This document shows, in pieces, positions 8,172 through 17,509 of a stretch of DNA of 64,000 nucleotides. This DNA is from Tychonema sp. LEGE 06208 (GTDB taxonomy: Bacteria; Cyanobacteriota; Cyanobacteriia; Cyanobacteriales; Microcoleaceae). How positions within the stretch are numbered: position 1 is the stretch's first letter; the number at the start of each line of letters is the position of its first letter. The translations under genes were made by a program, and so were the position numbers. The notes under the pieces were generated by a model that was given only the letters and a program-made list of their open reading frames with translations, was not told where the DNA came from and searched no databases. Location of the stretch: positions 21,686 to 85,685 of the forward strand of contig NZ_JADEWT010000012.1 of the NCBI RefSeq assembly GCF_015207505.1, read 5' to 3'.

Positions 8172-9245
8172 ATGAATTGCCAAATATTGACCGGATTGTT
8201 GACGGGATTAGTTGTTTCGAGTACCGCAAGTTTGATCGATTGTCAACCTAGTTATGCGAAAAATAATCCAATTTTAAGGGGGATTTCGATTAATTCAAAT
8301 TTCAAATTGTTGGCTTCAGCAAAGGTGGATTTGGGAGTTGAGGTTGCGAGGGAGCTTGTGGCGGCAGAACCCACAGCCGAGGATTTGTATAATCAGGGTG
8401 AGGAGAATTACAACAAAGGAGATTTTCAAGGTGCTATAGAGGCTTACGATGGAGCAATTAAGCTTAATGCTAATTATGTTGAGGCCTACGTTGGTCGGGG
8501 TAATGCCCGCGATGACTCAGGAGACAGACAGGGTGCGATCGCCGATTACGATCGAGCCCTAAAAATTGATCCCAATAATGTCTCGGCCTACTACAACCGA
8601 GGTGTTACCCGAGCGAGGTTAAGAGACTATGAAGGTGCGATCGCCGATTACACCGCAGCCCTGAAAATTAACCCCAACAATGGCTCGGCCTACTACCATC
8701 GGGGTGTTATCCGATCGAGGTTAGGAGACAATCAAGGTGCGATCGCCGATTACACCGCAGCCCTGAAAATTAACCCCAACGATGCGTTAGCCTACAACGA
8801 GCGGGGTAATGCTCGCTATATATTAGGAGACAAGCAGGCTGCTCTCGCCGATTTCAACGAAGCCTTGAAAATTAACCCCAACTATGCGCCTGCTTACACA
8901 AATCGGGGTAATGCTCGCGATGACTTGGGAGACAAGCAGGGTGCGATCGCCGATTACGATCGATCCTTAAAAATTGATCCCAACAATGATAATACCTACT
9001 ACAATCGGGGCGTTACCCGATCGATCTTAGGAGACAAGCAGGGTGCGATCGAAGATTACAGCCAAGCCGTGAAAATTAACCCCAACAATGCTCGTGCTTA
9101 CTACAATCGGGGAGTTATCCGCTATGACTTAGGAGACAAGCCTGGTGCGATACAAGATTTTCAAAAAGCCGCCAACTTGTATCAGCAACAAGGAAACACA
9201 GATAGCTACGAAAAAACATTAAACATCATTAGAAGAATCCAATAA
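8172..9245 (+). CDS. Secreted tetratricopeptide-repeat protein
   Basis: Starting at ATG 8172, with GGAG a few bases upstream (8162-8165), the product is 357 residues. A GTG at 8160 would add four residues but would put the ribosome site inside the gene. An N-terminal signal peptide (LTGLLTGLVVSSTASLI, ending near SYA-KN) sends it out of the cytoplasm. From about residue 75 to the end there are eight consecutive 34-residue TPR units with the pattern AYxNRGxARxxLGDxQGAIADYxxALKINPN. The units are very alike at both protein and DNA level, which suggests recent internal duplication. TPR stacks bind peptides or partner proteins. No catalytic domain is present, so the role is probably scaffold or adaptor in the periplasm, and the partner cannot be read from the context. 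Confidence 0.88.
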   Translation: MNCQILTGLLTGLVVSSTASLIDCQPSYAKNNPILRGISINSNFKLLASAKVDLGVEVARELVAAEPTAEDLYNQGEENYNKGDFQGAIEAYDGAIKLNANYVEAYVGRGNARDDSGDRQGAIADYDRALKIDPNNVSAYYNRGVTRARLRDYEGAIADYTAALKINPNNGSAYYHRGVIRSRLGDNQGAIADYTAALKINPNDALAYNERGNARYILGDKQAALADFNEALKINPNYAPAYTNRGNARDDLGDKQGAIADYDRSLKIDPNNDNTYYNRGVTRSILGDKQGAIEDYSQAVKINPNNARAYYNRGVIRYDLGDKPGAIQDFQKAANLYQQQGNTDSYEKTLNIIRRIQ

Positions 9246-9743
9246 ATTGATATAACTCCGGGGCGGGTGCCGGTTATGCAAGTTCACAACTTTGATGTTA
9301 GAAATATGCGCGCACCAGCCCGACAAAATTATGCTTGTGGCTTGTTTAACCGGACAGAAGCTCAATAAGAGTGCGATCGTTCAACTTGCAACGACTTAAT
9401 CCTCTTTTCAACTGCTGGGAAAGCGCGATCGCCCCTAGGAACTTACCTAAAGGGCGATCGAGCCTTGTATCCCTTACAGCATTTTTCTAAAGATTTGCTA
9501 GGGATAAAGTTCTAGCCCGCCCTTAATAAGGAGCGGTTGTGGGTGGGTCACACTTAGCACTTATTTTGCAAAATGGTATTAAATAAATCTAAATAATGTG
9601 GAAAGAGCGAAAATTGGAAAGCGAAATAAGGGCGATCGCACAAATAGTAAATTCGAGATTAAATTTCTGGCATTTTCCCAAACCAAGCAATTTCTTGCTA
9701 AACTCTAACCGAGCAGGAAATTTGCAGGCAATAAACGCTATTT
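9246..9743. other. Gene-free spacer upstream of the ClC gene
   Basis: No gene is seen. A perfect 9-base inverted repeat built on HIP1-type sequence (CGATCGCCC / GGGCGATCG) spans 9426-9460 and could form a hairpin after the TPR gene, but no T-run follows. I looked for a fluoride-riboswitch pattern ahead of the ClC gene and did not find one. Confidence 0.55.
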
Positions 9744-12554
9744 ATGCCGTACATTACTATCCCTAAACAATTTAGGGAACCTTCCCGGATCGTCAAATCT
9801 CAACTATTTTTAAAACCGAGAAGGCTCGCTATTTTTGAAGCTTGCTTGATTGGCTTAGTTGCCGGAATCGCAGGCGTTTTGCTCAAGTCAGGAGTCGGAT
9901 GGCTCGGCAGTTGGCGAGTAGCTAGCTCCACATTAATTCCAGTTTGGATATTACTCCCCAGCGTCGGATTAGTGGGCGGGTTCCTAACAGGTTTGTTGGT
10001 AGAACGTTTAGCTCCCGAAACTGCAGGTAGCGGCATTCCTCACGTCAAAGCTGCTCTCGGCGGTGTCAATCTTGCCTTAGATTTGCGAGTAGCTGTCGCC
10101 AAACTTCTCACCACTATTTTAGCAGTTGGTTCCGGTTTATCTTTAGGAAGACAAGGCCCCACCGTACAAATAGGAGCATCTTTAGCAGGCTGGATCGGTC
10201 ACTTAATGCCTACTTCCCCAGACTACCGCCGACAATTGATTGCTTGCGGTGCAGCGGCGGGATTAGCAGCGGGTTTTAATGCTCCTATTGCGGGAGTTTT
10301 GTTTGTAGTTGAAGAACTTTTGCAGGATGTTTCGGGATTGACATTAGGGACTGCAATCATCGCTTCATTTATTGGTGCAGTTGTCTCGCAACTTTTGGGC
10401 GGCGATAGTTTAAACTTGAACCTACGCGAGTACCCAATAAGTTTTCAAATTCCCGAAATTCCGTTTTTCATACTGTTAGGAATTTTAGCCGGAATTTGCG
10501 GAGCTTTGTTTAGTAAAGGGATTATTGCTAGCTTAAATTTTAACAAGCGAACCCTAAAATTGTCCTTGCCCGTGCGAATTGCTCTTGCTGGCATAATCTG
10601 CGGTTCAGTAATAGCTTTTCTGCCAGAAAATTTTCGCAACAATACAGGTTTGCGGGAGTTCTTGCTGACTGGCGAAGCCAACGCTACAACGAGTTTAACT
10701 GCTTTCGTAGCTCATTTTTTTCTAACAATTATTTCCGCTGCTTCTGGAGCTCCGGGAGGATTGTTTTCTCCTTCCTTAGTTATGGGTTCTGCCCTAGGTC
10801 AGCTTGTGGGGATTTTGCAAGAAAATTCCCTTGGTGTCGGTTTGCCGACAACCTATGCTTTGGCGGGAATGGGAGCGTTTTTTTGCGCGGTTTCGAGAGC
10901 TCCGATTACTGCGGTAGTAATTGTATTTGAAATTACGGCGGATTTCAAATTAGTGCTACCTTTGATGATCTGTTCTGTTGTGGCTTATTTAGTCGCAGAA
11001 AAGGTAGACAGCGGCTCGTTGTACAGTCACCTTTTGGAGTTTAATGGTATTCAACTGACCCAGGCAAAAGCTGCCACCAATACTTTGAGCGACTTGCAAG
11101 CAAACGACGTTATGCAGCGCCGAGTTGAAACTCTGTCGAGCCTGCTGACTTTGGATGAAGTGATGCAGGCTTTTTCGCGCTCGCACCACCGAGGCTTTCC
11201 AGTAGTAGACGGCGGTAAATTAGTTGGAATTGTCAGCCAAACCGATTTAGCAAATACCAGCAATCGCAATTTTTCCGGCAACTCCCTGCTGAAAGAATTT
11301 ATGACTGCACAGCCAATTACGGTAAAAGCAAGCGATACTTTAAGCGAAGTTTTGCACAGGCTCAATTACTACCATCTCAGCCGTTTGCCGGTAGTAGAAG
11401 GCCGCCATTTGGTGGGAATTATTACCCGCAGCGACATTATCCGAGTTGAATCCGATCGCCTCAGCGGAGAAACAACCCAGGGCCCGCATCCAGAACCTTC
11501 CTATGTAGTGTATCAAACCAAAGCTCCCCAAGTCGGCAACGGCAGGCTGTTAGTGCCACTTTCCAACCCGCAAACAGCGCCGGCTTTGCTGCGGCTGGCG
11601 GCGGCCATTGCGCGCGATCGCAATTACGAACTAGAATGCCTGCAAATCATCATCGTACCGCGCAACAGTTCCCCCTCAGAAAGCGCAGTGCGGACTACAA
11701 AAAGCCGTCGCCTGCTACAACAAGCCGAGCGAATAATTCGCAATTGGAACTTGCCAGTACACACCCAAATCCGGGTAGCTCACGACGTACCTAACGCGAT
11801 TTTGGAGACAATTAAGGAGCGACATATAGATTTGATTTTAATGGGATGGCAAGGCGAATTATCCACAAAAGAACGCATTTTTGGCGATGTTGTAGATACC
11901 GTGATTCGGCAAGCTAGTTGCGAGGTAGTTTTGGTAAAATGGAGCAAACAATTATTAATAAGAAGCCAAACAAATGTGTTTTCAACCAGCAGCGACGGGG
12001 GAGAATATGCCTCTAAAGAATGGCAGTTAAATGCCGCAAAAGTTGATGAGGCAGAAAATTCTACATTGGCTGCATCAAGTTCATCAGCGACTCCTGAAAC
12101 AGAACTTTTGCCGCCGAATTCTGACATTCCGGTGCCAGAATTGGGACTGCACACGTTGATGAGCTTGCGGCGCTGGTTGGTGCCTATTCGCGGTGGTTAC
12201 AAACAAGCTGCAGCTTTGCGCCTGCTACCTGCTTTAGTGGCTGCGAGTTCAGTACCGGAGATTAAATTGTGTCAAATTCACCAGCCTTCTGTTGCAGAAC
12301 CCTCGCGCGACGAATTAAAGCAAGCTGCGGAGTTTGTTCAGCGCCGGGTTAGGTGTTCGGTAATCGCGACTGCGGTTTGCGCTACATCGGTTTCTGATGC
12401 TTTAATCGATCAGGCTCAGAACGATCAGTGCGATGCGATCGTCCTAGGAGCGAGTCGCGAAGGGCTACTGAAACAGGTAATTCACGGGAACATCCCGGAA
12501 GCCGTGGCGCGCGGGTGCGACTGTACAGTTATTTTAGTGCGATCGGCCTCTTAG
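9744..12554 (+). CDS. ClC-family chloride transporter with CBS pair and two USP domains
   Basis: This 936-residue membrane protein has a ClC core at about residues 25-435. GSGIPHVKA, NAPIAGVLFVVEEL and GAPGGLFSP are the chloride-site and proton-path motifs. A CBS pair follows at about 455-565 (VMQRRVETLSS, PVVEGRHLVGIITRSDIIRV), then a UspA-like domain at about 595-725 and a second at about 805-936. The usual gating motif GREGP reads GRQGP here (Gln137). In studied ClC exchangers, loss of this Glu uncouples chloride from protons, so this copy may act as a passive chloride pathway; that is inference. The internal Glu pair of VVEEL is kept. The CBS and USP parts probably sense adenine nucleotides. 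A paralog with intact GREGP lies at 40086-42698. Heptamer arrays follow the gene. Confidence 0.93.
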   Translation: MPYITIPKQFREPSRIVKSQLFLKPRRLAIFEACLIGLVAGIAGVLLKSGVGWLGSWRVASSTLIPVWILLPSVGLVGGFLTGLLVERLAPETAGSGIPHVKAALGGVNLALDLRVAVAKLLTTILAVGSGLSLGRQGPTVQIGASLAGWIGHLMPTSPDYRRQLIACGAAAGLAAGFNAPIAGVLFVVEELLQDVSGLTLGTAIIASFIGAVVSQLLGGDSLNLNLREYPISFQIPEIPFFILLGILAGICGALFSKGIIASLNFNKRTLKLSLPVRIALAGIICGSVIAFLPENFRNNTGLREFLLTGEANATTSLTAFVAHFFLTIISAASGAPGGLFSPSLVMGSALGQLVGILQENSLGVGLPTTYALAGMGAFFCAVSRAPITAVVIVFEITADFKLVLPLMICSVVAYLVAEKVDSGSLYSHLLEFNGIQLTQAKAATNTLSDLQANDVMQRRVETLSSLLTLDEVMQAFSRSHHRGFPVVDGGKLVGIVSQTDLANTSNRNFSGNSLLKEFMTAQPITVKASDTLSEVLHRLNYYHLSRLPVVEGRHLVGIITRSDIIRVESDRLSGETTQGPHPEPSYVVYQTKAPQVGNGRLLVPLSNPQTAPALLRLAAAIARDRNYELECLQIIIVPRNSSPSESAVRTTKSRRLLQQAERIIRNWNLPVHTQIRVAHDVPNAILETIKERHIDLILMGWQGELSTKERIFGDVVDTVIRQASCEVVLVKWSKQLLIRSQTNVFSTSSDGGEYASKEWQLNAAKVDEAENSTLAASSSSATPETELLPPNSDIPVPELGLHTLMSLRRWLVPIRGGYKQAAALRLLPALVAASSVPEIKLCQIHQPSVAEPSRDELKQAAEFVQRRVRCSVIATAVCATSVSDALIDQAQNDQCDAIVLGASREGLLKQVIHGNIPEAVARGCDCTVILVRSAS

Positions 12555-12858
12555 TTATTGGTAATCGGGCTGTTAACTGTTGACTGTTGACTGTTGACTG
12601 TTAACTGTTAACTGCTGACTGTTAACTGTTAACTGTTGACTGTTGACTGTTAACTGTTGACTGTTGACTGTTGACAAATAACCACCAACAAATAACAACT
12701 AACCACTAACAAATAACCACTAACAAATAACCACTAACCACTGAGGGCGGGTACTGGGGCACCGCCCCTACCAACTAAACACTAACAACTAACTACTAAC
12801 AAATAACCACTAACCACTAACAAATAACTACTAACAAATAACCACTAACAACTAACTA
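12555..12858. repeat. Heptamer tandem arrays between the ClC gene and a glycosyltransferase gene
   Basis: About 12570-12675 is TGTTGACTGTTGACTGTTAAC-type repeat. About 12680-12855 is CTAACAAATAACCA-type repeat, interrupted by a short GC-rich piece (GGGCGGGTACTGGGGCACCG). The array runs to the start codon of the next gene, and the first ATG (12859) lies in an array-like CTAATGACT unit. Confidence 0.85.
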
Positions 12859-13986
12859 ATGACTATGGTTCACTTTAACGTCGGCTTTGAAAACTTTAAT
12901 TCCTTCGCAGACATTACCCTATCCTTGGCGAAAACATTAGACAAAATGGAAATTCCCATTTCAGTCGCACCATCGCCCATCGCCTCTCACATCACCCGCA
13001 ATTCCACAGCAGAAGAAAATCACCTACTAGCAAAGTGGATGAACGCCGTACCATCAGATTTATTTCAGATCAAGTGGTCTCATTACTGGAAACCTTATTT
13101 TCTCAAAGAACTTAACGGACATCTCAACTTAGAATTTTTTGCCATCAATTACGAATTTACTAGAAACGATGATAATTATGATTATTGGATTTATGATGCA
13201 ATCAATAATTCATCCCACATTTTAGCCGTAAGTGAATATTCTAAAAACGTTTTAATCAAAGCTGGCTGTCCCGACAAAAAAGTCTCAGTCGTGCCTTTAG
13301 GCTTCAATCCTTTAATCTCGCAGCTTTATTCTCTTAAACCGCATAAAACTAAAAACGATGTAAAATATATTCTGCACATGACCAATTCTTATGATTTTTA
13401 TAGATTTGGCACTGACCTCGCCATTCAAGCATTTTATCAAGAGTTTCAAGATGATCCTAACGTAGAGTTAATTATCAAAGATGGCGGCAAAAATCCTGAT
13501 GTCATAGTGGAACATCTCGTAAATATCGAAAAGCAATTCGGCAAGTTAAAGCCAAAAGTTCAGATCAGACCTAAATTTTGCAATAAAACAGAACTAGCTG
13601 ATTTATACTTATCAGCAGATGCTGTTTTAGCTCCGTTTCGCGGCGAAGGTTTTGCGATTAAAATTTTGGATGCCTTTGCTGCTGGCTTACCCGTCGCCAT
13701 GACTCTGTACGGAGGCCCGACGGACTACGCCAATACTGATAACTGCTATCCCATTGCTTACGATCTAATTCCCGTTGGAGAGTGTTACGATACTCAGTAT
13801 CTGAAAATCAGAAATGCTCCTCATTGGGCAGAACCAAATGTTCAGTCTGTTCGCGAGCAATTGCGAAAAATTATTGAAGACCCGATGCGTTTTGAGATAG
13901 CTCAAAAAGCTAGAGAGACGGCGGATTTATTTAATTGGAAAGCAACGAGCCAAAAATTGCTAAAATTAATGCGAGAGTTGTTTTAG
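12859..13986 (+). CDS. Glycosyltransferase, GT4-like (GT-B fold)
   Basis: The 375-residue product has the features of a retaining GT-B glycosyltransferase. A mid-protein segment SSHILAVSEYSKNVLIKAG leads to VSVVPLGFNP near 155, the usual linker into the C-terminal Rossmann half. The donor-site region holds LYLSADAVLAPFRGEGFAIKILDAFAAGLPVAMT (about 250-285). There, RGEGF and the following acidic position match the EGFGxxxxEAMACG pattern of family 4, with Lys-Ile-Leu-Asp replacing the usual Pro-xx-Glu. The donor and acceptor sugars are unknown. The start may be ATG 12859 or the ATG two codons later. A small gene follows 10 bases after the stop with its own ribosome site, so the two are probably one transcript. 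Confidence 0.82.
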   Translation: MTMVHFNVGFENFNSFADITLSLAKTLDKMEIPISVAPSPIASHITRNSTAEENHLLAKWMNAVPSDLFQIKWSHYWKPYFLKELNGHLNLEFFAINYEFTRNDDNYDYWIYDAINNSSHILAVSEYSKNVLIKAGCPDKKVSVVPLGFNPLISQLYSLKPHKTKNDVKYILHMTNSYDFYRFGTDLAIQAFYQEFQDDPNVELIIKDGGKNPDVIVEHLVNIEKQFGKLKPKVQIRPKFCNKTELADLYLSADAVLAPFRGEGFAIKILDAFAAGLPVAMTLYGGPTDYANTDNCYPIAYDLIPVGECYDTQYLKIRNAPHWAEPNVQSVREQLRKIIEDPMRFEIAQKARETADLFNWKATSQKLLKLMRELF

Positions 13987-13996
13987 GAGCGGAATT

Positions 13997-14230
13997 ATGG
14001 GACTCGAACGCAAAATGTTTAGGGGAATGTTTGCACCTAGCGAAGTCGTACAATTGAAACAGCCTTGTTTTACTCCTGGGCGGTTGTTTGAACCAGGAAA
14101 ATATAATGCGGCCGATTTGCCGGATGTAGCTTTTGATATGGGTTTAGTAGACCATTTACCCCCAGTCAAAGGCAATAGTCCAGCAAATCTCAACGCCTCG
14201 AACCCACAGCCTCAAAACCTTGATGAATAA
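13997..14230 (+). CDS. Small conserved-looking protein of unknown function
   Basis: This 77-residue frame begins 10 bases after the glycosyltransferase stop and has a good ribosome-binding site (TAGGAGCGG) at the right distance, which is the main reason to accept it. The sequence (FAPSEVVQLKQPCFTPGRLF, AADLPDVAFDMGLVDHLPPV) is not repeat-like and has no membrane segment, signal peptide or metal motif. I do not recognise the family. The tight spacing suggests co-expression with the glycosyltransferase. A long repetitive translation is not the source of this frame, unlike many others in the window. Confidence 0.6.
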   Translation: MGLERKMFRGMFAPSEVVQLKQPCFTPGRLFEPGKYNAADLPDVAFDMGLVDHLPPVKGNSPANLNASNPQPQNLDE

Positions 14231-14415
14231 ACTTCCGGCTTGAGGGTTCGGACTTCAGTCACAAAAGACCTCTTGCACTCATTCCCAAATTATCTTGAAA
14301 TAATCTGGGTTTATCAGTGTTTATCTAGCTTAAATCTGCGCTTGAAAAATCGAGTTTGGATTTATGCAAGAGGTCGAGAAACTAATGTTCAGACTGCCAA
14401 AAATATCGAGCCAAT

Positions 14416-15351
14416 TTAACCATTTTGCTCGATCTGGGCAATTAACTCGTTCAAAATTTTACTTGCCTTATCATTTTCAATCTGACAAGTTCCGGCGTTC
14501 TGATGGCCGCCACCACCATATTTTAACATTAACTCCCCAATATTAGTTTGAGAAGTTTTGTTAAAAATTGACTTACCAACTGCGAAAACCGTATTTTGTT
14601 GTTTCAACCCCCAAAGTACGTGAATCGAGATATTGCACTCGGGGAACAAAGCATAAATTACAAAACGATTCCCTGCATAAATCACATCTTCGTTACGCAA
14701 ATCCAAAACAACTAATTTATCATAAACTTGGGCGCAGCGCTGTATTTGCTCTTTGAATTTTTCTGATTGCTCGAAGTAAAGATCTACTCTTTCTTTCACA
14801 TCAGGAAGCTGCAAGATTGAGTCGATAGTCTGACTTTTGCAGTAATCAATTAACTGCATCATTAACTGATAGTTGGAAACGGTAAATTCTTTAAACCTGC
14901 CCAACCCAGTTCTAGCATCCATCAAGAAGTTTAACAGCACCCATTTATCCGGGTCTAAAACTTCTTCTTTGGCAAATTGAGCGGAATCTGATTTGTCAAC
15001 TGCCGCCATCATTTCCTCGGAGATATGGGGAAACTTTGTTTTGCCTCCATAATATTTGTACAACACTCTAGCTGCTGAAGCTGCATAGGGGTCGATAATG
15101 TGATTGATTTTGATTTTTTCGTGTCTGAGAGTTTCGCTGAAATGGTGGTCGAAGGCTAGATAAACTCCTTCAACATAGGGTAAATTGGTGGTAATATCGT
15201 TATTTGTTATGTCGATTTTTCCGTCCTGCATATCTTTAGGATGCACGAATTTAATCTCGTCGATCAAATCGAGTTCTTTGAGCAAAACGGCACAGACAAG
15301 ACCGTCAAAGTCGCTGCGGGTGACTAATCTGTATTTTTTAGTGAGTGGCAT
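14416..15351 (-). CDS. DHH-family phosphoesterase
   Basis: DHH/DHHA1 phosphoesterases cleave phosphodiester or phosphoanhydride bonds (short RNAs, pAp, cyclic dinucleotides, polyphosphate) with two manganese ions. The product shows the motif order TRSDFDG near residue 10, FDHHFSE near 69 (the DHH motif), IDPYAASAARVLY and DKSD in the middle, and a C-terminal DHHA1 glycine motif GGGGHQNAGT near 287. A GTG at 15381 would add ten residues, but a TATATT-like -10 sequence lies just upstream of it. ATG 15351 (MPLTKKYRLV) is therefore preferred, giving 311 residues. The exact substrate cannot be told. The gene is divergent from the bioF-like gene, with about 65 bases between starts. Confidence 0.85.
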   Translation of the reverse strand: MPLTKKYRLVTRSDFDGLVCAVLLKELDLIDEIKFVHPKDMQDGKIDITNNDITTNLPYVEGVYLAFDHHFSETLRHEKIKINHIIDPYAASAARVLYKYYGGKTKFPHISEEMMAAVDKSDSAQFAKEEVLDPDKWVLLNFLMDARTGLGRFKEFTVSNYQLMMQLIDYCKSQTIDSILQLPDVKERVDLYFEQSEKFKEQIQRCAQVYDKLVVLDLRNEDVIYAGNRFVIYALFPECNISIHVLWGLKQQNTVFAVGKSIFNKTSQTNIGELMLKYGGGGHQNAGTCQIENDKASKILNELIAQIEQNG

Positions 15352-15417
15352 ATGCTTTGGTGATGCGGAGGAACTGATCACCCGCTAATATAACTTATTA
15401 CCCGATCGCTAAACAAT

Positions 15418-16587
15418 ATGAACGCAGACCCTTACGCTTGGATAGAGAAATCCCTGGACACTGTTCGCCGGGCCGATTGGTATCGATCGCCCCAATCGAT
15501 CGAAAGTTGCCCTGGCCCTGCGGTAAAATTAGGAAACCGCCGGCTGATTAACTTTGCCAGCAACGATTATCTCGGCCTGGCGGGGGATGACAGGCTAATT
15601 CAAGCGGCTGTGGCTGCAACAAAGGAATTTGGTACGGGCGCGACGGGTTCGAGGTTGCTCAGCGGACACCGCGATTTGCACCGACAGCTAGAACAGGCTA
15701 TAGCTAATTTAAAACAAACCGAAGACGCTTTAGTATTCAGTTCGGGATATTTAGCGAATTTAGGGGCGATCGCCTCGATTGTCGGCAAGCGCGATTTGAT
15801 ATTATCTGACAAGTACAACCATTCGAGCCTCAAAAACGGAGCAGCGCTCAGCGGTGCAACAGTGCTAGAGTACGATCGTTGCCCTCTTGAGGATTTAACA
15901 GCCAAACTAGAGCAAAATCGGACAAAATACCGCAAGTGTTTAATTATTACCGATAGCGTATTCAGCATGGATGGGGACTTGTGTCCGCTGCCGCAGTTGC
16001 TAGCTTTGGCGGAACAATTTAACTGCATGGTATTAGTAGATGAAGCTCACGCTACAGGAGTTTTCGGTGCTAGCGGTGCTGGTTGTGCAGAACATTTCGG
16101 GTGTCAGGGATTGCCGCTAATTCAAGTTGGCACGCTAAGCAAAGCTTTGGGAAGTTTGGGTGGCTACGTTGCGGGCTCTGCGGCTTTAATTGACTTTCTC
16201 CGCAATCGAGCTGCAACTTGGATTTATACTACAGCATTAACGCCTGCTGACACAGCGGCTGCTTTGGAAGCTGTGAGAATTGTACAGCAAGAACCAGAAC
16301 GCCGAGTGCGGTTGCAGCGTAATATTGAAACTTTCAAATATTACGCGATAATCGATCGACAATTACCAATTAACAACTCCCTCTCCCCAATTTTTAGTTT
16401 GCCCTTAAAAGATGCAGCCACAGCTTTAACAGCCGCCAGCAAACTCAAGGAAATTGGTATTTTTGCTCCAGCGATTCGGCCTCCGACTGTAAGTGTAAGC
16501 CGAATTCGGATTTCGCTGATGGCAACTCACGAATTCGCACACCTGCAGCAGTTGGTAGAGGCTTTGGAGCAAGTTTTGAGTTTTTAG
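15418..16587 (+). CDS. bioF: 8-amino-7-oxononanoate synthase (BioF)
   Basis: BioF is a PLP-dependent enzyme that joins pimeloyl thioester and L-alanine, with loss of CO2, to give 8-amino-7-oxononanoate, the first ring-assembly step of biotin synthesis. The 389-residue product has the alpha-oxoamine synthase signatures. [11 protein letters not shown] is near residue 44, [12 protein letters not shown] near 73, [10 protein letters not shown] near 205 (Asp contacting PLP), and [16 protein letters not shown] near 238 with the Schiff-base Lys. Other members of this enzyme group (KBL, serine palmitoyltransferase) share the fold, but length and start (YAWIEKSL) fit BioF. No other bio gene is nearby, which is common in cyanobacteria. 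No terminator was seen directly behind it. Confidence 0.92.
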   Translation: MNADPYAWIEKSLDTVRRADWYRSPQSIESCPGPAVKLGNRRLINFASNDYLGLAGDDRLIQAAVAATKEFGTGATGSRLLSGHRDLHRQLEQAIANLKQTEDALVFSSGYLANLGAIASIVGKRDLILSDKYNHSSLKNGAALSGATVLEYDRCPLEDLTAKLEQNRTKYRKCLIITDSVFSMDGDLCPLPQLLALAEQFNCMVLVDEAHATGVFGASGAGCAEHFGCQGLPLIQVGTLSKALGSLGGYVAGSAALIDFLRNRAATWIYTTALTPADTAAALEAVRIVQQEPERRVRLQRNIETFKYYAIIDRQLPINNSLSPIFSLPLKDAATALTAASKLKEIGIFAPAIRPPTVSVSRIRISLMATHEFAHLQQLVEALEQVLSF

Positions 16588-16834
16588 TCAATGTACGGTG
16601 TGCGCTGCGTACCGCTTGACTAAATATAGTTGAGTTTGTAGGTGCGCGCTTCGCCCTGCTTTAGATTGTGGGAAATGTTAAGATCTCGCTATTGACTTAT
16701 GGCAAACAGTGTAGGTTATTGCGCTCGATCGCTCCACAAGTGTAAATTTTTTGTAAATTTAGATACTTTTTGCAATTTCGCGCTATATACTAGAAATAGT
16801 CGGTACACCAAATTAAATATAAGGAATGTTCATC
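16588..16834. other. Spacer upstream of the 49-residue gene
   Basis: A 247-base stretch without a gene. It must hold the promoter of the small gene at 16835. An AT-rich TATATACTA sequence about 16785-16793 is a plausible -10 region, with TTGCAA about 20 bases before it. No repeat array is present. Confidence 0.4.
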
Positions 16835-16984
16835 ATGAACACAAATCGCAAAAACGTACAAAAAGTAGCTGAAACCCACCGCGCTAACATTCACAAGCAA
16901 CTGATGCACCGCATCGAAGTTGCTAGAGCCAGCGGCAATCAAGATTTGGTTCGGGTGCTGGAAGAGGAAATGAAACAGTTGTAA
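16835..16984 (+). CDS. 49-residue conserved cyanobacterial protein
   Basis: The frame starts at ATG 16835, preceded by AAGGAA at a good distance, and ends at TAA 16984. It encodes 49 residues: basic, helix-rich, with no cysteine (NVQKVAETHRANIHKQLMHR, then IEVARASGNQDLVRVLEEEMKQL). It has a separate upstream AT-rich promoter-like region and is followed about 110 bases later by a strong terminator hairpin, so it is a stand-alone transcript. I recall very similar unnamed small proteins in many cyanobacteria but know no function. The heptad-like spacing in the C-terminal half suggests a short coiled helix or dimer. Confidence 0.75.
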   Translation: MNTNRKNVQKVAETHRANIHKQLMHRIEVARASGNQDLVRVLEEEMKQL

Positions 16985-17095
16985 GAAGCTGCAACTAGAA
17001 TTTGCCCGCAGTCTGGTTTAGAGGGTTGTGCGAGAAATGCAGAAATTCCCGCAACCGCTATTCGTTAAATTTTCACTCCTCTATTCGTTGATAGA

Positions 17096-17132
17096 AAAAA
17101 AAACGGTTTCTTAATGAAACCGGTTTTTTTTT
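17096..17132 (+). terminator. Rho-independent terminator after the 49-residue gene
   Basis: The stem AACGGTTTC / GAAACCGGTT with a five-base loop TTAAT is followed by a run of T on the plus strand and preceded by a run of A. It could therefore work in both directions. Confidence 0.85.
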
Positions 17133-17139
17133 ATTGATT

Positions 17140-17505
17140 GGAAAGGACTGATGACTGATGACTGTTGGCTGTTGGCTGTTGACTGTTGGCTGATGACTGA
17201 TGACTGTTAGCTGATGACTGTTGACTGTTGACTGTTGGCTGATGACTGTTGGCTGATGACTGTTAGCAGTTAGTTGTTAGTTGTTAGTTGTTATTTGTTA
17301 GTTGTTGTTGTTATTGGGAATTGAGAATGGGAAATTGGGAATTCGTAACCAATAACCAATAACCAATAACCAATAACCAATAACCAATAACCAATAACCA
17401 ATAACCAATGACTAATAACCAATGACTAATAACCAATGACTAATGACTAATGACTAATGACTAATGACTAATGACTAATGACTAATGCCAACTGCCAACT
17501 GACTA
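17140..17505. repeat. Heptamer tandem arrays before the tldD stop
   Basis: Three successive arrays fill this stretch: GACTGTTGGCTGATGACTG units (17150-17270), AACCAATAACCAAT units (17345-17410), and TGACTAATGACTAA units (17410-17485). They end within a few bases of the tldD stop codon on the other strand. Confidence 0.85.
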
Positions 17506-17509
17506 TTGC

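Noticed and set aside
9246..9743. Fluoride riboswitch ahead of the ClC gene
   Set aside because: The conserved fluoride-riboswitch segments are not present, and the protein is not of the fluoride-specific ClC type (it has GRQGP and GSGIP).
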